Source: Paracoccus lichenicola
Lineage (GTDB): Bacteria > Pseudomonadota > Alphaproteobacteria > Rhodobacterales > Rhodobacteraceae
Direction: 5' to 3'
Assembly (NCBI RefSeq): GCF_009708075.1
Contig: NZ_WMBT01000002.1
Location: forward strand, 186,001-250,000
Length of the DNA: 64,000 nt
Shown one piece after another: positions 9,141 through 18,024 of this stretch. Each line of letters opens with the position of its first letter. Positions within the stretch are counted from its first letter, which is position 1. A model generated the notes under the pieces. That model ran no database searches and was not told the origin of the DNA. It worked only from the letters and a program-made list of their open reading frames with translations. Made by a program: the position numbers and the translations under genes.

Positions 9141-10463
9141 GTGTCCTATGACGCGATGGAAACCATTCGGAACACGAACGAATGGATGGGCGCCTCGGCC
9201 CGCGCCATCGCGTCCTATCCGATCTTCGCGCTGAACCCCCATCCGATCTTCAAGATGATGAGCGCGTGGGGCCGCGTCACCGAACGCAGCTTCGCCCGGA
9301 TGGTGATCAAGCCCGACTGGGAAATCCCGCCGATCGCGGGCAACGAGGGCCAGGACCACATCGTCTATGTCGAACCCGTGCTGAAGCGTCCCTTCGGCGA
9401 CCTGGTCCATTTCCGCGTCGCGCGGCGGGAACCGCAGCCCCGCAAGGTCCTGCTGATCGCGCCGATGTCGGGCCATTACGCCACGCTGATGCGGTCCACC
9501 GTCACCTCGCTGCTGCCCGATTGCGAGGTTTACGTCACCGACTGGCACAATGCCCGCGACATTCCCGTCAGCGAGGGCAAGTTCGACATCGAGGATTACA
9601 CCCAGTACCTGGTCGATTTCATGCGCCATCTGGGACCGGACACCAACGTGATCGCCGTCTGCCAGCCCGCGCCCCTGGCCCTGGCCGCGACCGCCATCCT
9701 GGCCGAGGACGATCCCGCCTCGCAGCCGCGCACCCTGACGCTGATCGGCGGTCCGGTCGATCCCGACGCCGCCGCGACCGAGGTGACGGATTTCGGCAAC
9801 CGCATGACCATGGGCGAACTGGAACACACCGTGATCCAGTCCGTCGGCTTCAAGTATCGCGGCGCCGGGCGGATGGTCTATCCGGGGCTGGCGCAGCTGT
9901 CCTCGTTCATCGCCATGAACGCGGAAACCCATGCCCGCGCCTTCATCGACAAGATCTGGGCCGAGGCGCGCGGCACCGCGTCCGAGGGCGACAAGCACTA
10001 CAAGTTCTATGACGAATACCTGGCCGTCATGGACATGACGGCGGAATTCTATCTTTCCACGGTCGAGCGGATCTTCAAGAAGCTGGAAATCGCCCGCAAC
10101 GAATTCGTCGTGAACGGCCGCCGTGTCGATATCGGCAAGATCACCAAGGTCGCCATCATGACGGTGGAGGGGGCGAACGACGACATCTCGGCCCCGGGGC
10201 AATGCGTGGCGGCGCTGGATCTGTGCACGGGCGTTCCCGCCGAACGCAAGCGGCAGCACCTGGAACCGGGCGCGGGCCATTACGGCATCTTCGCCGGCAA
10301 GTCCTGGCGGCTGAACATCCGCCCGCTGGTGCTGGACTTCTTCGACGAGAACGGCTCGGTCCCGGATTCCGGCAAGCCGAGAAAGCCCCGCGTGCGCGGC
10401 GGCGAGGCTGCGGATTGCGGCGTGACCGATCCGTTCATCGACAGCAGCAAGATCGCCGTCTAG
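9141..10463 (+). CDS. phaZ: Intracellular poly(3-hydroxyalkanoate) depolymerase
   Basis: The roughly 440-residue protein is an intracellular PHA depolymerase, which mobilises stored polymer. Strong family segments are PMSGHYATLMRSTV, VYVTDWHNARD, the nucleophile box VCQPAPLAL (Cys174 with this start), FYDEYLAVMDM, MTVEGANDDISAPGQ and GAGHYGIFAGKSWR (catalytic His). The alpha/beta-hydrolase triad is Cys-Asp-His. The GTG at 9141 aligns with the N-terminus of characterised PhaZ proteins; a GTG at 9114 with AAGGA upstream would add nine residues and is nearly as likely. It is divergent from phaC, so synthesis and breakdown share a 150-base control region. Confidence 0.93.
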   Translation: MSYDAMETIRNTNEWMGASARAIASYPIFALNPHPIFKMMSAWGRVTERSFARMVIKPDWEIPPIAGNEGQDHIVYVEPVLKRPFGDLVHFRVARREPQPRKVLLIAPMSGHYATLMRSTVTSLLPDCEVYVTDWHNARDIPVSEGKFDIEDYTQYLVDFMRHLGPDTNVIAVCQPAPLALAATAILAEDDPASQPRTLTLIGGPVDPDAAATEVTDFGNRMTMGELEHTVIQSVGFKYRGAGRMVYPGLAQLSSFIAMNAETHARAFIDKIWAEARGTASEGDKHYKFYDEYLAVMDMTAEFYLSTVERIFKKLEIARNEFVVNGRRVDIGKITKVAIMTVEGANDDISAPGQCVAALDLCTGVPAERKRQHLEPGAGHYGIFAGKSWRLNIRPLVLDFFDENGSVPDSGKPRKPRVRGGEAADCGVTDPFIDSSKIAV

Positions 10464-11422
10464 GAACCCGGCCCCAGGTCCCTGATCCAACCGGCGATCG
10501 CCGGCACAAGGTCGCGGGTCAGGCCGGGCGACAGCGCCTCGCCCGCGATCACGTGGCCGTCGGGATCGTCGTTCGGACCGGGCGTCACCTTCAGGACGGT
10601 CGCGCCGCCGCCCCATCCGGCGGCGACCCGGGCGCTGGCGCGGTGGTCGATGATCCGGTCCGCATCCGACCACACGAACAGCGCAGGCACCCGCGCCGCG
10701 CGGTAATCCCCCCGGCGCGCCTGCCGCACCAGCGCCCCGACCGGCAGCACCGCCCGGGCCGGATAGCAGCTTGTCCAGCGCGCCCGGTGCAGGGCGTTGC
10801 GGGTGACGAAGCACCTCTCGGGATCACCCGTCAGCCGCAGGATGGTCCGGGCAAAGGGCAGATCCAGCCGCCACGCACCCCGCCCCCGCAGCGTGAAGTT
10901 GGGCGAGATCAGGACCACCCCGTCCATCGCCCTGCCCGTCTGCGGGTCGCGCGCGGCCAGGGCGGTCAGGGTCGCGCCCGTGGACATCCCCAGCACGACC
11001 ACGCGCCGGCCCAACTGCCGTGCAGCCGCCAGTCCCTCGGCCAGGTCGCGCCACCAGTCCTGCGCCCTGGCAGAGGCCAAGTCCGCACCCCCCTGCCCGT
11101 GCCCGGTCAACCGGATCGCCAGCAGGTTCGCGCCCAGCTGCCGCGCCAGATCCTCGGGCAAGGGGCGCAGTTCGGCCGGACTGGCGGAAAAGCCGTGGAC
11201 ATAAAGGATCGCCAGATCGGTGGCCTGCCCCGGCTGCCCCGCCCATTGCAGATAGGATGCGACCTCGGGGCGGATCCCCGCCTCTCTCGCGGCCAGCCAA
11301 GCTTGGGGATCGGCAGGCAGACCCACCGTCACCGGATCGGGCCGCAGCCTGTCGCGCGGGCCGAAGATCCACACCAGCGCCAGCCCGGCGGCCAGCGCAA
11401 GCGCCAGCCTAAGCCAGAACAT
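10460..11422 (-). CDS. Alpha/beta hydrolase with N-terminal membrane anchor
   Basis: The 320-residue protein begins with a hydrophobic helix (residues 3-20) and then an alpha/beta-hydrolase fold. Visible are the oxyanion region VHGFSASP (75-82), the nucleophile elbow GMSTGA (Ser147), an acid in WSDADRIID and the histidine in DGHVIAGE. Substrate is unknown; it resembles carboxylesterases and monoacylglycerol-lipase-like proteins. Its stop overlaps the convergent phaZ stop by four bases (CTAG), and its start overlaps the upstream hydrolase gene by 14 bases, so the two hydrolases are probably made from one message. Confidence 0.8.
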   Translation of the reverse strand: MFWLRLALALAAGLALVWIFGPRDRLRPDPVTVGLPADPQAWLAAREAGIRPEVASYLQWAGQPGQATDLAILYVHGFSASPAELRPLPEDLARQLGANLLAIRLTGHGQGGADLASARAQDWWRDLAEGLAAARQLGRRVVVLGMSTGATLTALAARDPQTGRAMDGVVLISPNFTLRGRGAWRLDLPFARTILRLTGDPERCFVTRNALHRARWTSCYPARAVLPVGALVRQARRGDYRAARVPALFVWSDADRIIDHRASARVAAGWGGGATVLKVTPGPNDDPDGHVIAGEALSPGLTRDLVPAIAGWIRDLGPGS

Positions 11423-12149
11423 CGTCGATGGACCGCGCGATCAGCGCCAGGCATTCCGACGTGGAAAAGCGGTGGTCCGCGCCCTTGAGCAGCGTCAGGC
11501 GGACATCGTCCCCGCCCGCATGATCCAGCAGCCGCACCGCCCAATCGACCGGCACATCCGTGTCCGCCGTGCCCTGCAACATGCGCACCGGAAAGGGCAG
11601 CGGCAAGGGCTGGTTCATCACCAGATGGTCGCGCCCGTCCTCGATCAGGCGGCGGGTGATGACATAGGGCTGGTCGGCATAATCGCTGGGCAGCGCCACC
11701 CGGCCCTTTGTCATCACCGCCTGCCGCTGCGCCTCGCTGAACCCCGCCCAGAACCCCTGTTCCGTGAAATCCGGCGCGGCGGCGACCGTGACAAGCCCCG
11801 CCACCCGCTGCGGCATCGCCCGCGCCACCAGCAGGCTGATCCAGCCGCCCATCGACGATCCGACCAGCACCTGCGGCCCGTCCGTCAGCGCCTCGATCAC
11901 GTGGCGGGCGTCCGCGAACCAATCACCGATGCAGCCCTCCTCGAACACGCCGCTGCTGTCGCCGTGGCCGGAATAGTCGAAGCGCAGGAAGGCGCGGTTC
12001 TGCCCCCGCGCCCAGTCGTGCAGCCAGGCGGCCTTGGTGCCCGTCATGTCGGACTTGAACCCGCCCAGGAACACCACGCCCGGCCCGCGCCCGTTGCTGC
12101 GCTGAAAGGCGATGCGCCGCCCGGCGGGGGTTTCCAGATACTCGCTCAT
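11409..12149 (-). CDS. Alpha/beta hydrolase (carboxylesterase type)
   Basis: The 246-residue soluble protein has [13 protein letters not shown] near the start, the [12 protein letters not shown] turn, a nucleophile elbow VGSSMGGW (Ser99), an acid in [12 protein letters not shown] and a histidine in GADHRFST, so the full triad is present. The combination with FKSDMTG is typical of the ABHD10-like/palmitoyl-thioesterase-related hydrolases of alphaproteobacteria. Substrate is not known. It is the first gene of a two-gene unit with the membrane-anchored hydrolase downstream. Confidence 0.82.
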   Translation of the reverse strand: MSEYLETPAGRRIAFQRSNGRGPGVVFLGGFKSDMTGTKAAWLHDWARGQNRAFLRFDYSGHGDSSGVFEEGCIGDWFADARHVIEALTDGPQVLVGSSMGGWISLLVARAMPQRVAGLVTVAAAPDFTEQGFWAGFSEAQRQAVMTKGRVALPSDYADQPYVITRRLIEDGRDHLVMNQPLPLPFPVRMLQGTADTDVPVDWAVRLLDHAGGDDVRLTLLKGADHRFSTSECLALIARSIDDVLA

Positions 12150-12270
12150 CTCGGGCCTTTCGCTCAGGGGTCCGGCTTATCTTGACAGTTTTCCCGGCCC
12201 GGTCCAAGGACAGGCGCAGACAACCCGCAACCGGGCGTTCCGTGGGCGCCAAACCGACGAGGAGGACGTT

Positions 12271-14217
12271 ATGTCCCAGATTTCGCTAACCTTTCCCGAT
12301 GGCAATGCGCGCGACTATCCCGCCGGCATCACCGCCGCCCAGGTCGCCGAAAGCATCGCGCCCAGCCTGGCCAAGCGCGCGATCTCGGCCACCCTGGACG
12401 GGCGGCACATCGACCTGGCCTGGCCCATCGACGCCTCGGGCGCGATCAGCATCAACACGATCAAGGACGACGCCCCCGCGCTGGAACTGATCCGCCACGA
12501 CTTCGCCCATGTCATGGCCCGCGCCGTGCAGGAGATCTGGCCCGACGTGAAGGTCACCATCGGACCTGTCAGGGACTACGGCTGGTTCTATGATTTCGAC
12601 CGCGCGGAACCCTTCACCCCCGAGGATCTGGGCCGGATTGAGGCGAAGATGAAGGACATCATTGCCGCCCGCGACCCCGTCCGCACCGAGGTCTGGGACC
12701 GTGACCGCGCCATCGCCCATTACAAGGCCGCGAACGAGCCGTTCAAGCTGGAACTGATCGACCGCATCCCCGAGGGCGAGCCGCTGCGGATGTATTGGCA
12801 CGGCCCCTGGCAGGATCTGTGCCGCGGCCCGCATCTGCAGAACACCGGCCAACTGCCCGCCGACGCCTTCAAGCTGACCCATATCGCCGGGGCCTATTGG
12901 CTGGGCGACAGCACCCGCCCCATGCTGCAGCGCATCTATGGCGTGGCCTTCCGCAACCGCGACGAACTCAAGGCCCACATGACCATGCTGGAGGAGGCCG
13001 CCAAGCGCGACCACCGCAAGCTGGGCCGCGAGATGGACCTGTTCCACATGCAGGAGGAAGCGCCGGGCCAGATCTTCTGGCATCCGAACGGCTGGACCAT
13101 CTATACGGCGTTGCAGGACTACATGCGCCGCAAGCAGCGCACTGATGGCTATGTCGAGGTGAACACCCCCCAGGTCGTCAGCCGCAAGCTGTGGGAGGCC
13201 TCGGGCCACTGGGAAAACTACCAGGAAAACATGTTCATCGTCGAGGTGGACGAGGATCATGCGCGGGCCAAGACCGTCAACGCGCTGAAGCCGATGAACT
13301 GCCCTTGCCACGTGCAAATCTTCAACCACGGCCTGAAATCCTATCGCGACCTGCCGCTGCGCATGGCGGAATTCGGGTCGTGCAACCGCTATGAGCCATC
13401 CGGCGCGCTGCACGGGATCATGCGGGTGCGCGGCTTTACCCAGGACGACGCGCATATCTTCTGCACCGAGGATCAGATCGAGGCGGAAACCCGGAAATTC
13501 ATCGAATTCCTGGCAGGCATCTATGCCGACCTGGGCTTCACCGAATGGCGCATCAAGCTGTCCACCCGACCCGACAAGCGCATCGGTTCCGACGAAAGCT
13601 GGGACCGGGTCGAGGCGGCGTTGGGCAACGCCTGCAAGGCCGCCGGTTACGACTATGAACTGTTCCCCGGCGAGGGCGCGTTCTACGGTCCCAAGCTGGA
13701 ATTCGTGCTGCGCGACGCCATCGGGCGCGACTGGCAATGCGGCACGTTGCAGGTGGATCCGAACCTGCCCGAACGGCTGGACGCGGAATATGTGGGCGCG
13801 GACGGCGCGAAACACCGCCCGATCATGCTGCACCGCGCGGTCCTGGGGTCGTTCGAGCGTTTTATCGGCATCCTGATCGAGAACAGCGCGGGCAAGCTGC
13901 CCTTCTGGCTGGCGCCCCGGCAGGTGGTCGTGGCCTCGATCGTGTCGGACGCCGATCCTTACGTGGCCGAGGTGGTGGACAGCCTGCGCGCGGCGGGCAT
14001 CCGGGCCGAGGCGGATACCCGCAACGAAAAGATCAACTACAAGGTCCGCGAACATTCCGTGGCGAAAGTGCCGGCGATTCTTGCCATCGGCATGAAAGAG
14101 GTAGAGGATGGGACCGTATCGCTTCGGCGCCTGGACCAGCAAGGGTCGCGTTCGTTACCGTTAACCGAAGCCGTCGAGATGCTGAAAGACGAAGCCACCC
14201 CGCCGGACCTGCGCTGA
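12271..14217 (+). CDS. thrS: Threonyl-tRNA synthetase
   Basis: The 648-residue enzyme charges tRNA-Thr. A TGS domain (about 1-62) is followed by the editing domain with HDFAH (His76/His80) and the DLCRGPHL site that clears mischarged serine, then the class II catalytic core ([11 protein letters not shown] with a zinc cysteine, [10 protein letters not shown] for motif 2, [15 protein letters not shown] for motif 3) and the anticodon-binding domain from about residue 545. The ATG at 12271 has a strong GAGGAGG eight bases upstream. Length is normal for bacterial ThrRS. Confidence 0.97.
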   Translation: MSQISLTFPDGNARDYPAGITAAQVAESIAPSLAKRAISATLDGRHIDLAWPIDASGAISINTIKDDAPALELIRHDFAHVMARAVQEIWPDVKVTIGPVRDYGWFYDFDRAEPFTPEDLGRIEAKMKDIIAARDPVRTEVWDRDRAIAHYKAANEPFKLELIDRIPEGEPLRMYWHGPWQDLCRGPHLQNTGQLPADAFKLTHIAGAYWLGDSTRPMLQRIYGVAFRNRDELKAHMTMLEEAAKRDHRKLGREMDLFHMQEEAPGQIFWHPNGWTIYTALQDYMRRKQRTDGYVEVNTPQVVSRKLWEASGHWENYQENMFIVEVDEDHARAKTVNALKPMNCPCHVQIFNHGLKSYRDLPLRMAEFGSCNRYEPSGALHGIMRVRGFTQDDAHIFCTEDQIEAETRKFIEFLAGIYADLGFTEWRIKLSTRPDKRIGSDESWDRVEAALGNACKAAGYDYELFPGEGAFYGPKLEFVLRDAIGRDWQCGTLQVDPNLPERLDAEYVGADGAKHRPIMLHRAVLGSFERFIGILIENSAGKLPFWLAPRQVVVASIVSDADPYVAEVVDSLRAAGIRAEADTRNEKINYKVREHSVAKVPAILAIGMKEVEDGTVSLRRLDQQGSRSLPLTEAVEMLKDEATPPDLR

Positions 14218-14422
14218 ATCGCGTTCCATCGGCGGGTTTATACGTGCGGATCGCCGTCCGCGCGTCTTTCCGTCTTGCCTTTTTTAACGATTCGTCCATC
14301 CTCTCACCTGCGTGAGCGAAGCCTTTCTACCGCCTCCCTTTTACGGGCAGCCGGAATACCGAAAGCGGGCTGCACGGCCTGGCGCAATCCTGCGTCGGGA
14401 TGACTTGAAGGAGAGAACGGTT
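14218..14422 (+). promoter_or_regulatory. Gene-free stretch holding the long leader of the cold-shock gene
   Basis: About 205 bases separate thrS from the cold-shock gene, with no open frame of merit. It includes an AT-rich patch (about 14278-14300, CCTTTTTTAACGATTCGTCC) that may hold promoter elements. Cold-shock genes usually have long structured leaders that act as temperature sensors; a leader role here is inference. Confidence 0.4.
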
Positions 14423-14629
14423 ATGGCGACCGGAACGGTTAAATGGTTCAACGCCACCAAAGGCTATGGCTTCATCGCCCCCGATGACGGCGGCAAGGAC
14501 ATCTTCGTCCACATCTCGGCCGTGGAGCGCGCCGGGCTGACGGGCCTGAAGGACAACCAGAAGATCGCATACGAATTGCAGTCGGGCCGCGATGGCCGCG
14601 CCTCGGCCAGCGATCTGAAGCTGCTCTGA
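14423..14629 (+). CDS. Cold-shock protein (CspA family)
   Basis: The 68-residue protein is a single cold-shock domain. RNP1 (KGYGFI, residues 16-21) and RNP2 (DIFVHIS) are intact, and the start [10 protein letters not shown] is canonical. It binds single-stranded RNA and DNA and is expected to prevent RNA secondary structure. The ATG at 14423 has GAAGGAGAG upstream; an earlier in-frame ATG at 14312 has no such support. A strong terminator follows, so it is a single-gene unit. Confidence 0.95.
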   Translation: MATGTVKWFNATKGYGFIAPDDGGKDIFVHISAVERAGLTGLKDNQKIAYELQSGRDGRASASDLKLL

Positions 14630-14651
14630 TCCAGCTCTCGAACGGTTGCGG

Positions 14652-14680
14652 AACGGCCCGCTTGCGGGCCGTTTCCTATT
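14652..14680 (+). terminator. Rho-independent terminator of the cold-shock gene
   Basis: A 9-bp perfect stem AACGGCCCG / CGGGCCGTT with a four-base loop (14652-14673) is followed by TCCTATTT. It lies 23 bases after the cold-shock stop and 30 bases before the next start. Confidence 0.85.
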
Positions 14681-14709
14681 TGCGGCCGCCTTGCCTGAAA
14701 GAACCCGCC

Positions 14710-15336
14710 ATGATCCCGCTCGACATCTTCGCGGATCCCGTCTGCCCCTGGTGCCTGATCGGCAAGGCCGAACTGGACCGCGCCCTGGAAAGCCGCCCGT
14801 CCCATCCCTTCCAGGTCGCCTGGCATCCCTTCCGGCTGAACCCGCAGGTGCCCCCGGGCGGCATCGACCGGATCGCCCATCTGCACGCCAAGCTGGGCGA
14901 CCGGGCCGAGGACGCCTTCCGCGCCGTGGCGCAGCGGGCAGCAGCACTTGGCCTGGTCCTGAACCCCTCGCCCATCGAGCCGGACACGACCGACGCCCAC
15001 CGGCTGATGCACTGGGCCGGGCTGGAAGGTGCGCAGACGCGGGTCATGTCGGTCCTGCTGCGCGCCCATTGGCAGGAAGCCCGCGACATCGGCGACGCCG
15101 CCGAACTGGCGCGCATCGCGGGTGCTGCCGGAATGGACGCGGATCTGGTGGCCCGCCTGCTGGCCAGCGACGCCGACCGGGCCGAGGTCGCATCGCGCGA
15201 ACGGCACGCCCGGGAACGCGGCATCGCTTCGGTCCCGACCTTCATCGTGGCCAACAGCCACGCGGTCAGCGGCGCGCAACCCGCAAGCCTGTGGCAGCAG
15301 GTGATCGACGAGCTGGCGGGCGGACCTTCAAACTAA
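14710..15336 (+). CDS. DsbA-family thiol oxidoreductase (FrnE-like), cytoplasmic
   Basis: The 208-residue protein has the thioredoxin-fold active site CPWC (residues 12-15, in DPVCPWCLIGK), the helical insert of the DsbA family, and the cis-Pro loop IASVPTFIV near the C-terminus. There is no signal peptide, so it belongs to the FrnE/2-hydroxychromene-2-carboxylate isomerase-like group that works in the cytoplasm. Its precise substrate is unknown. The ATG at 14710 gives the family N-terminus MIPLDIFADP. It ends just before an operator and promoter serving the efflux gene. Confidence 0.85.
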   Translation: MIPLDIFADPVCPWCLIGKAELDRALESRPSHPFQVAWHPFRLNPQVPPGGIDRIAHLHAKLGDRAEDAFRAVAQRAAALGLVLNPSPIEPDTTDAHRLMHWAGLEGAQTRVMSVLLRAHWQEARDIGDAAELARIAGAAGMDADLVARLLASDADRAEVASRERHARERGIASVPTFIVANSHAVSGAQPASLWQQVIDELAGGPSN

Positions 15337-15337
15337 C

Positions 15338-15366
15338 TTGCACACTGTGCAATCTTCGGCTATAGG
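15338..15366 (+). promoter_or_regulatory. Promoter and palindromic operator of the efflux gene
   Basis: A perfect 15-bp palindrome TTGCACA-C-TGTGCAA (15338-15352) overlaps the -35 of a good promoter: TTGCAC (15338-15343), 17-base spacer, TATAGG (15361-15366). The MFS gene starts 26 bases downstream. A repressor bound here would block RNA polymerase directly. The regulator is not encoded next to it. Confidence 0.7.
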
Positions 15367-15391
15367 CCAGCCCTGACCGAAAGGCCTCCTC

Positions 15392-16612
15392 ATGTCCGTG
15401 ACCGTTCCCCCCGCAAGCGCATCGCAGCGTCGCTTGCCCCTGCCCGAATTCGTGGCGATGCTGGCCTTCCTGTTCGCCACCGTCGCCTTTTCCATCGACG
15501 CGATGCTGCCCGCCCTGCCCGACATCGCGGCCCAGCTGACGCCCGACAACGTCAACCGCGCGCAACTGATCCTGACCGCCTTCATGGCGGGCATGGGGCT
15601 TGGCACGCTGTTCGCCGGGCCGATTTCCGACGCCATCGGCCGCAAGCCCGCGATCTTCCTGGGCACCGCGATCTATATCGCCGCGACCATCGCCGCGATC
15701 TTCTCGCAATCCATCGAGTTCCTGCTGGCCGCCCGCTTCGTCCAGGGCCTTGGCGCATCCGCCCCGCGCATCGTCGGCATGGCGCTGATCCGCGACCTGT
15801 ATGCGGGGCGCGAGATGGCACGGATTTCCAGCTTCGTGATGATGGTCTTCATCATGATCCCGGCGCTGGCGCCCTCGATCGGCGCGGGCATCATCGTGTT
15901 TTCGGGCTGGCACGGCGTGTTCGTGGCCTTTGTCCTGTTCGCGCTGGTCGGGGCAAGCTGGCTGGGCTTCCGCCAGGCCGAAACGCTGCCGCCGTCGGAA
16001 CGCAGGCCGCTGCGCCTTGCCACCCTCAGCGCCGCCGCGCGCGAGGTGCTGTCGAACGGTCAGGTGATGCTCTGCACGCTGGTGCTGACGCTGGGCTTCG
16101 GACAGATGTTCGCGCTGCTGTCCTCGGCCCAGCAACTGTTCGGCGAAACCTACGGCAAGGGCGACAACTTCCCCGCCTGGTTCGCGCTGATGGCGATCCT
16201 GTCAGGGGCGGGCACGCTGCTAAACGCGACCTTCGTGATGCGCTTCGGGATGCGGCGGATCGCGAAATGGGCCTATGTCATGCAGACGGTCGTGTCCGCC
16301 GTCATGCTGTCGCTGGTGCTGACGGATGTCCTGCCCATGGGCCTGCGCTTCCCGGCCTTCTTCTTCTGGGCAGTCAGCGTGTTCTTCATGGCAGGCGTGA
16401 CCTTCGGCAACCTGAACGCGCTGGCGCTGCAACGCATGGGCCATATCGCGGGCATGGCGGCGTCGATCATCGCGGCGCTGTCCACCATCGCGGCCACGCT
16501 GATCGCGGCGCCGGTGGGTCTGCTTTACGACGGCACCCCCGTTCCGGCGATGACGGCCACGCTGATCTGCTCAGCCCTGGCCTGGGCCTTGATGGGCCGG
16601 CTGCGCGATTGA
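15392..16612 (+). CDS. Bcr/CflA-type multidrug efflux MFS transporter
   Basis: The 406-residue inner-membrane protein has about twelve hydrophobic helices. The drug:H+ antiporter signatures are visible: DAMLPALPDIAAQL in helix 1, the loop GPISDAIGRKP between helices 2 and 3, and the RFVQGLGASA motif in helix 4. This places it in the Bcr/CflA group that exports drugs and sometimes cysteine or sulfonamide compounds. Substrate here is unknown. It has its own promoter with a palindromic operator, which suggests substrate-induced expression. Its last 42 bases overlap the convergent end of frcK. Confidence 0.87.
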   Translation: MSVTVPPASASQRRLPLPEFVAMLAFLFATVAFSIDAMLPALPDIAAQLTPDNVNRAQLILTAFMAGMGLGTLFAGPISDAIGRKPAIFLGTAIYIAATIAAIFSQSIEFLLAARFVQGLGASAPRIVGMALIRDLYAGREMARISSFVMMVFIMIPALAPSIGAGIIVFSGWHGVFVAFVLFALVGASWLGFRQAETLPPSERRPLRLATLSAAAREVLSNGQVMLCTLVLTLGFGQMFALLSSAQQLFGETYGKGDNFPAWFALMAILSGAGTLLNATFVMRFGMRRIAKWAYVMQTVVSAVMLSLVLTDVLPMGLRFPAFFFWAVSVFFMAGVTFGNLNALALQRMGHIAGMAASIIAALSTIAATLIAAPVGLLYDGTPVPAMTATLICSALAWALMGRLRD

Positions 16613-17254
16613 CAAATCGGCCCGTTCGGACCGGCGGGCAATGAGGCGCGCATTGGCAAGGTCGTTTTCCAGATGCGCGGCAACCTGGCCCGCGTCCTTG
16701 CCATGGCCCTGCCAGCGCGCGGTCAGGCGGCGTTCCAGTTCCGCCTCGGGCACGTCCAGCCAGATCCTCAGGTCATAGCGCAGGCGGTTCCAGGGCGCGG
16801 CATCCAGCAGCAGATAGTTGCCCTCGATCACGACGATCCGGTGGCCCGGGCTGACGACCCCCGCCCCGGCCACGGCCAGTTCGCGGCTGCGGTCGAAGAC
16901 GGGAAAGATCACCTCGGTCCCCGGCACTGCCAGCCGCTGAACCAAGGCGGCAAACCCTTCGGCGTCGAAGGTTTCCACCGCCCCCTTCCTGGCCCGCAAC
17001 CCGCGCGCCTCCAGCACGCGGTCGTCCAGATGGAACCCGTCCATCGGCACCAGCACGGCATCAGGCAGCCGCGCGACCAACACCTCGGCCAGCGTGGACT
17101 TCCCCGACCCCGGCGCGCCAGCCACGGCAACCAGAACCCGCGCCCCTTCCAGCGCGCGGATCCGGGCCAGCAGCCCTTGCCCCTCTTCTTCATCCAAATA
17201 TCCTGGGGGGAGTCCGAAGGACGGGGGGCAAGGCCCCCCGTCCATGCCTGTCAT
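16571..17254 (-). CDS. frcK: FrcK-like nucleoside/nucleotide (sugar) kinase family protein
   Basis: This 227-residue P-loop protein has Walker A GAPGSGKST (residues 46-54), the VPMDGFHLDD segment and VIEGNYLLL of the pantothenate kinase/uridine kinase-related family that accompanies fructose-type ABC transporters. In Sinorhizobium meliloti the frcBCAK operon ends with such a gene; its enzyme activity is not firmly established. The ATG at 17254 overlaps the frcA stop (ATGA). Residues 1-24 are encoded by a hairpin repeat (17187-17243) that recurs elsewhere in the window, so the N-terminus may be an acquired extension. The 3' end overlaps the convergent efflux gene by 42 bases. Confidence 0.8.
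   Translation of the reverse strand: MTGMDGGPCPPSFGLPPGYLDEEEGQGLLARIRALEGARVLVAVAGAPGSGKSTLAEVLVARLPDAVLVPMDGFHLDDRVLEARGLRARKGAVETFDAEGFAALVQRLAVPGTEVIFPVFDRSRELAVAGAGVVSPGHRIVVIEGNYLLLDAAPWNRLRYDLRIWLDVPEAELERRLTARWQGHGKDAGQVAAHLENDLANARLIARRSERADLSIAQPAHQGPGQG
17187..17243 (-). repeat. Dispersed hairpin + GGATATTT repeat, copy A (inside frcK)
   Basis: Read on the minus strand: an 11-bp perfect stem GGACGGGGGGC / GCCCCCCGTCC (17219-17243), a C-rich run, AGGATATTTGG (complement of 17194-17204) and a GA-rich end. Copies B (54725-54790) and C (57985-58060) share the order hairpin, C-rich run, GGATATTT, purine-rich tail. This copy lies within the first 24 codons of frcK. Confidence 0.6.
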
Positions 17255-18024
17255 GCAGCGATCCCCTCGGGCAGGCGCGCCCCGGTCATGTAGGCCACCG
17301 CATCTGACATCGTGTGGTCCTTGGGGTTGATGACGCACAAGCGCCGCCCCAGGCGGTGGATGTGGATCCGGTCCGCCACCTCGAACACGTGGGGCATGTT
17401 GTGGCTGATCAGCACGATGGGGATCCCGCGCGACCGCACGTCCAGGATCAGGTCCAGCACCCGGCGGCTTTCCTTGACGCCAAGCGCGGCGGTCGGCTCG
17501 TCCAGGATGATGACCCGGCTGCCGAATGCCGCCGCACGCGCCACCGCGACCCCCTGGCGCTGGCCGCCCGACAGGGTCTCGACCGGCTGGGCGATGTTCT
17601 GGATCGTCATCAGCCCCAGTTCCGACAGCTTCTGGCGGGCAAAGGCGTCCATGGCGGGCTTGTCCAGCATCCCGAACCACTTGCCCAGGACGCCCGGACG
17701 GCGGATCTCGCGTCCCATGAACATGTTGTCCGAAATCGACAGGGCGGGCGACAGGGCCAAGGTCTGATACACCGTCTCGATCCCGGCGCGGCGCGCTTCC
17801 AGGGGGCTGGCAAAGCTGACAGGCTTGCCGTCCAGCCGGATCTCGCCCTCGTCGGGCTGCACCGCGCCCGAGATGGCCTTGATCAGGCTGGACTTGCCCG
17901 CCCCGTTGTCGCCGATCACGGCCAGGATCTCGCCGGGGTACAGGTCGAAGTCCGCGTGGTCCAGCGCGGTCACGCGGCCGTAACGCTTGACCAGGTTGCG
18001 GGCATACAGAAGCGGCTCAGTCAT
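17251..18024 (-). CDS. frcA: Fructose-type ABC transporter, ATP-binding subunit
   Basis: The 257-residue protein is a single ABC ATPase domain: Walker A GDNGAGKS (38-45), signature LSGGQRQ (151-157), Walker B VIILDEPTAA (171-180) and the switch histidine in LISHNMPHV. It powers uptake by FrcC. It has one nucleotide-binding domain, as in the FrcA type, rather than the two of RbsA. Start ATG 18024 overlaps the frcC stop by four bases (ATGA), and its own stop overlaps the frcK start in the same way, so translation is coupled along the operon. Confidence 0.9.
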   Translation of the reverse strand: MTEPLLYARNLVKRYGRVTALDHADFDLYPGEILAVIGDNGAGKSSLIKAISGAVQPDEGEIRLDGKPVSFASPLEARRAGIETVYQTLALSPALSISDNMFMGREIRRPGVLGKWFGMLDKPAMDAFARQKLSELGLMTIQNIAQPVETLSGGQRQGVAVARAAAFGSRVIILDEPTAALGVKESRRVLDLILDVRSRGIPIVLISHNMPHVFEVADRIHIHRLGRRLCVINPKDHTMSDAVAYMTGARLPEGIAA

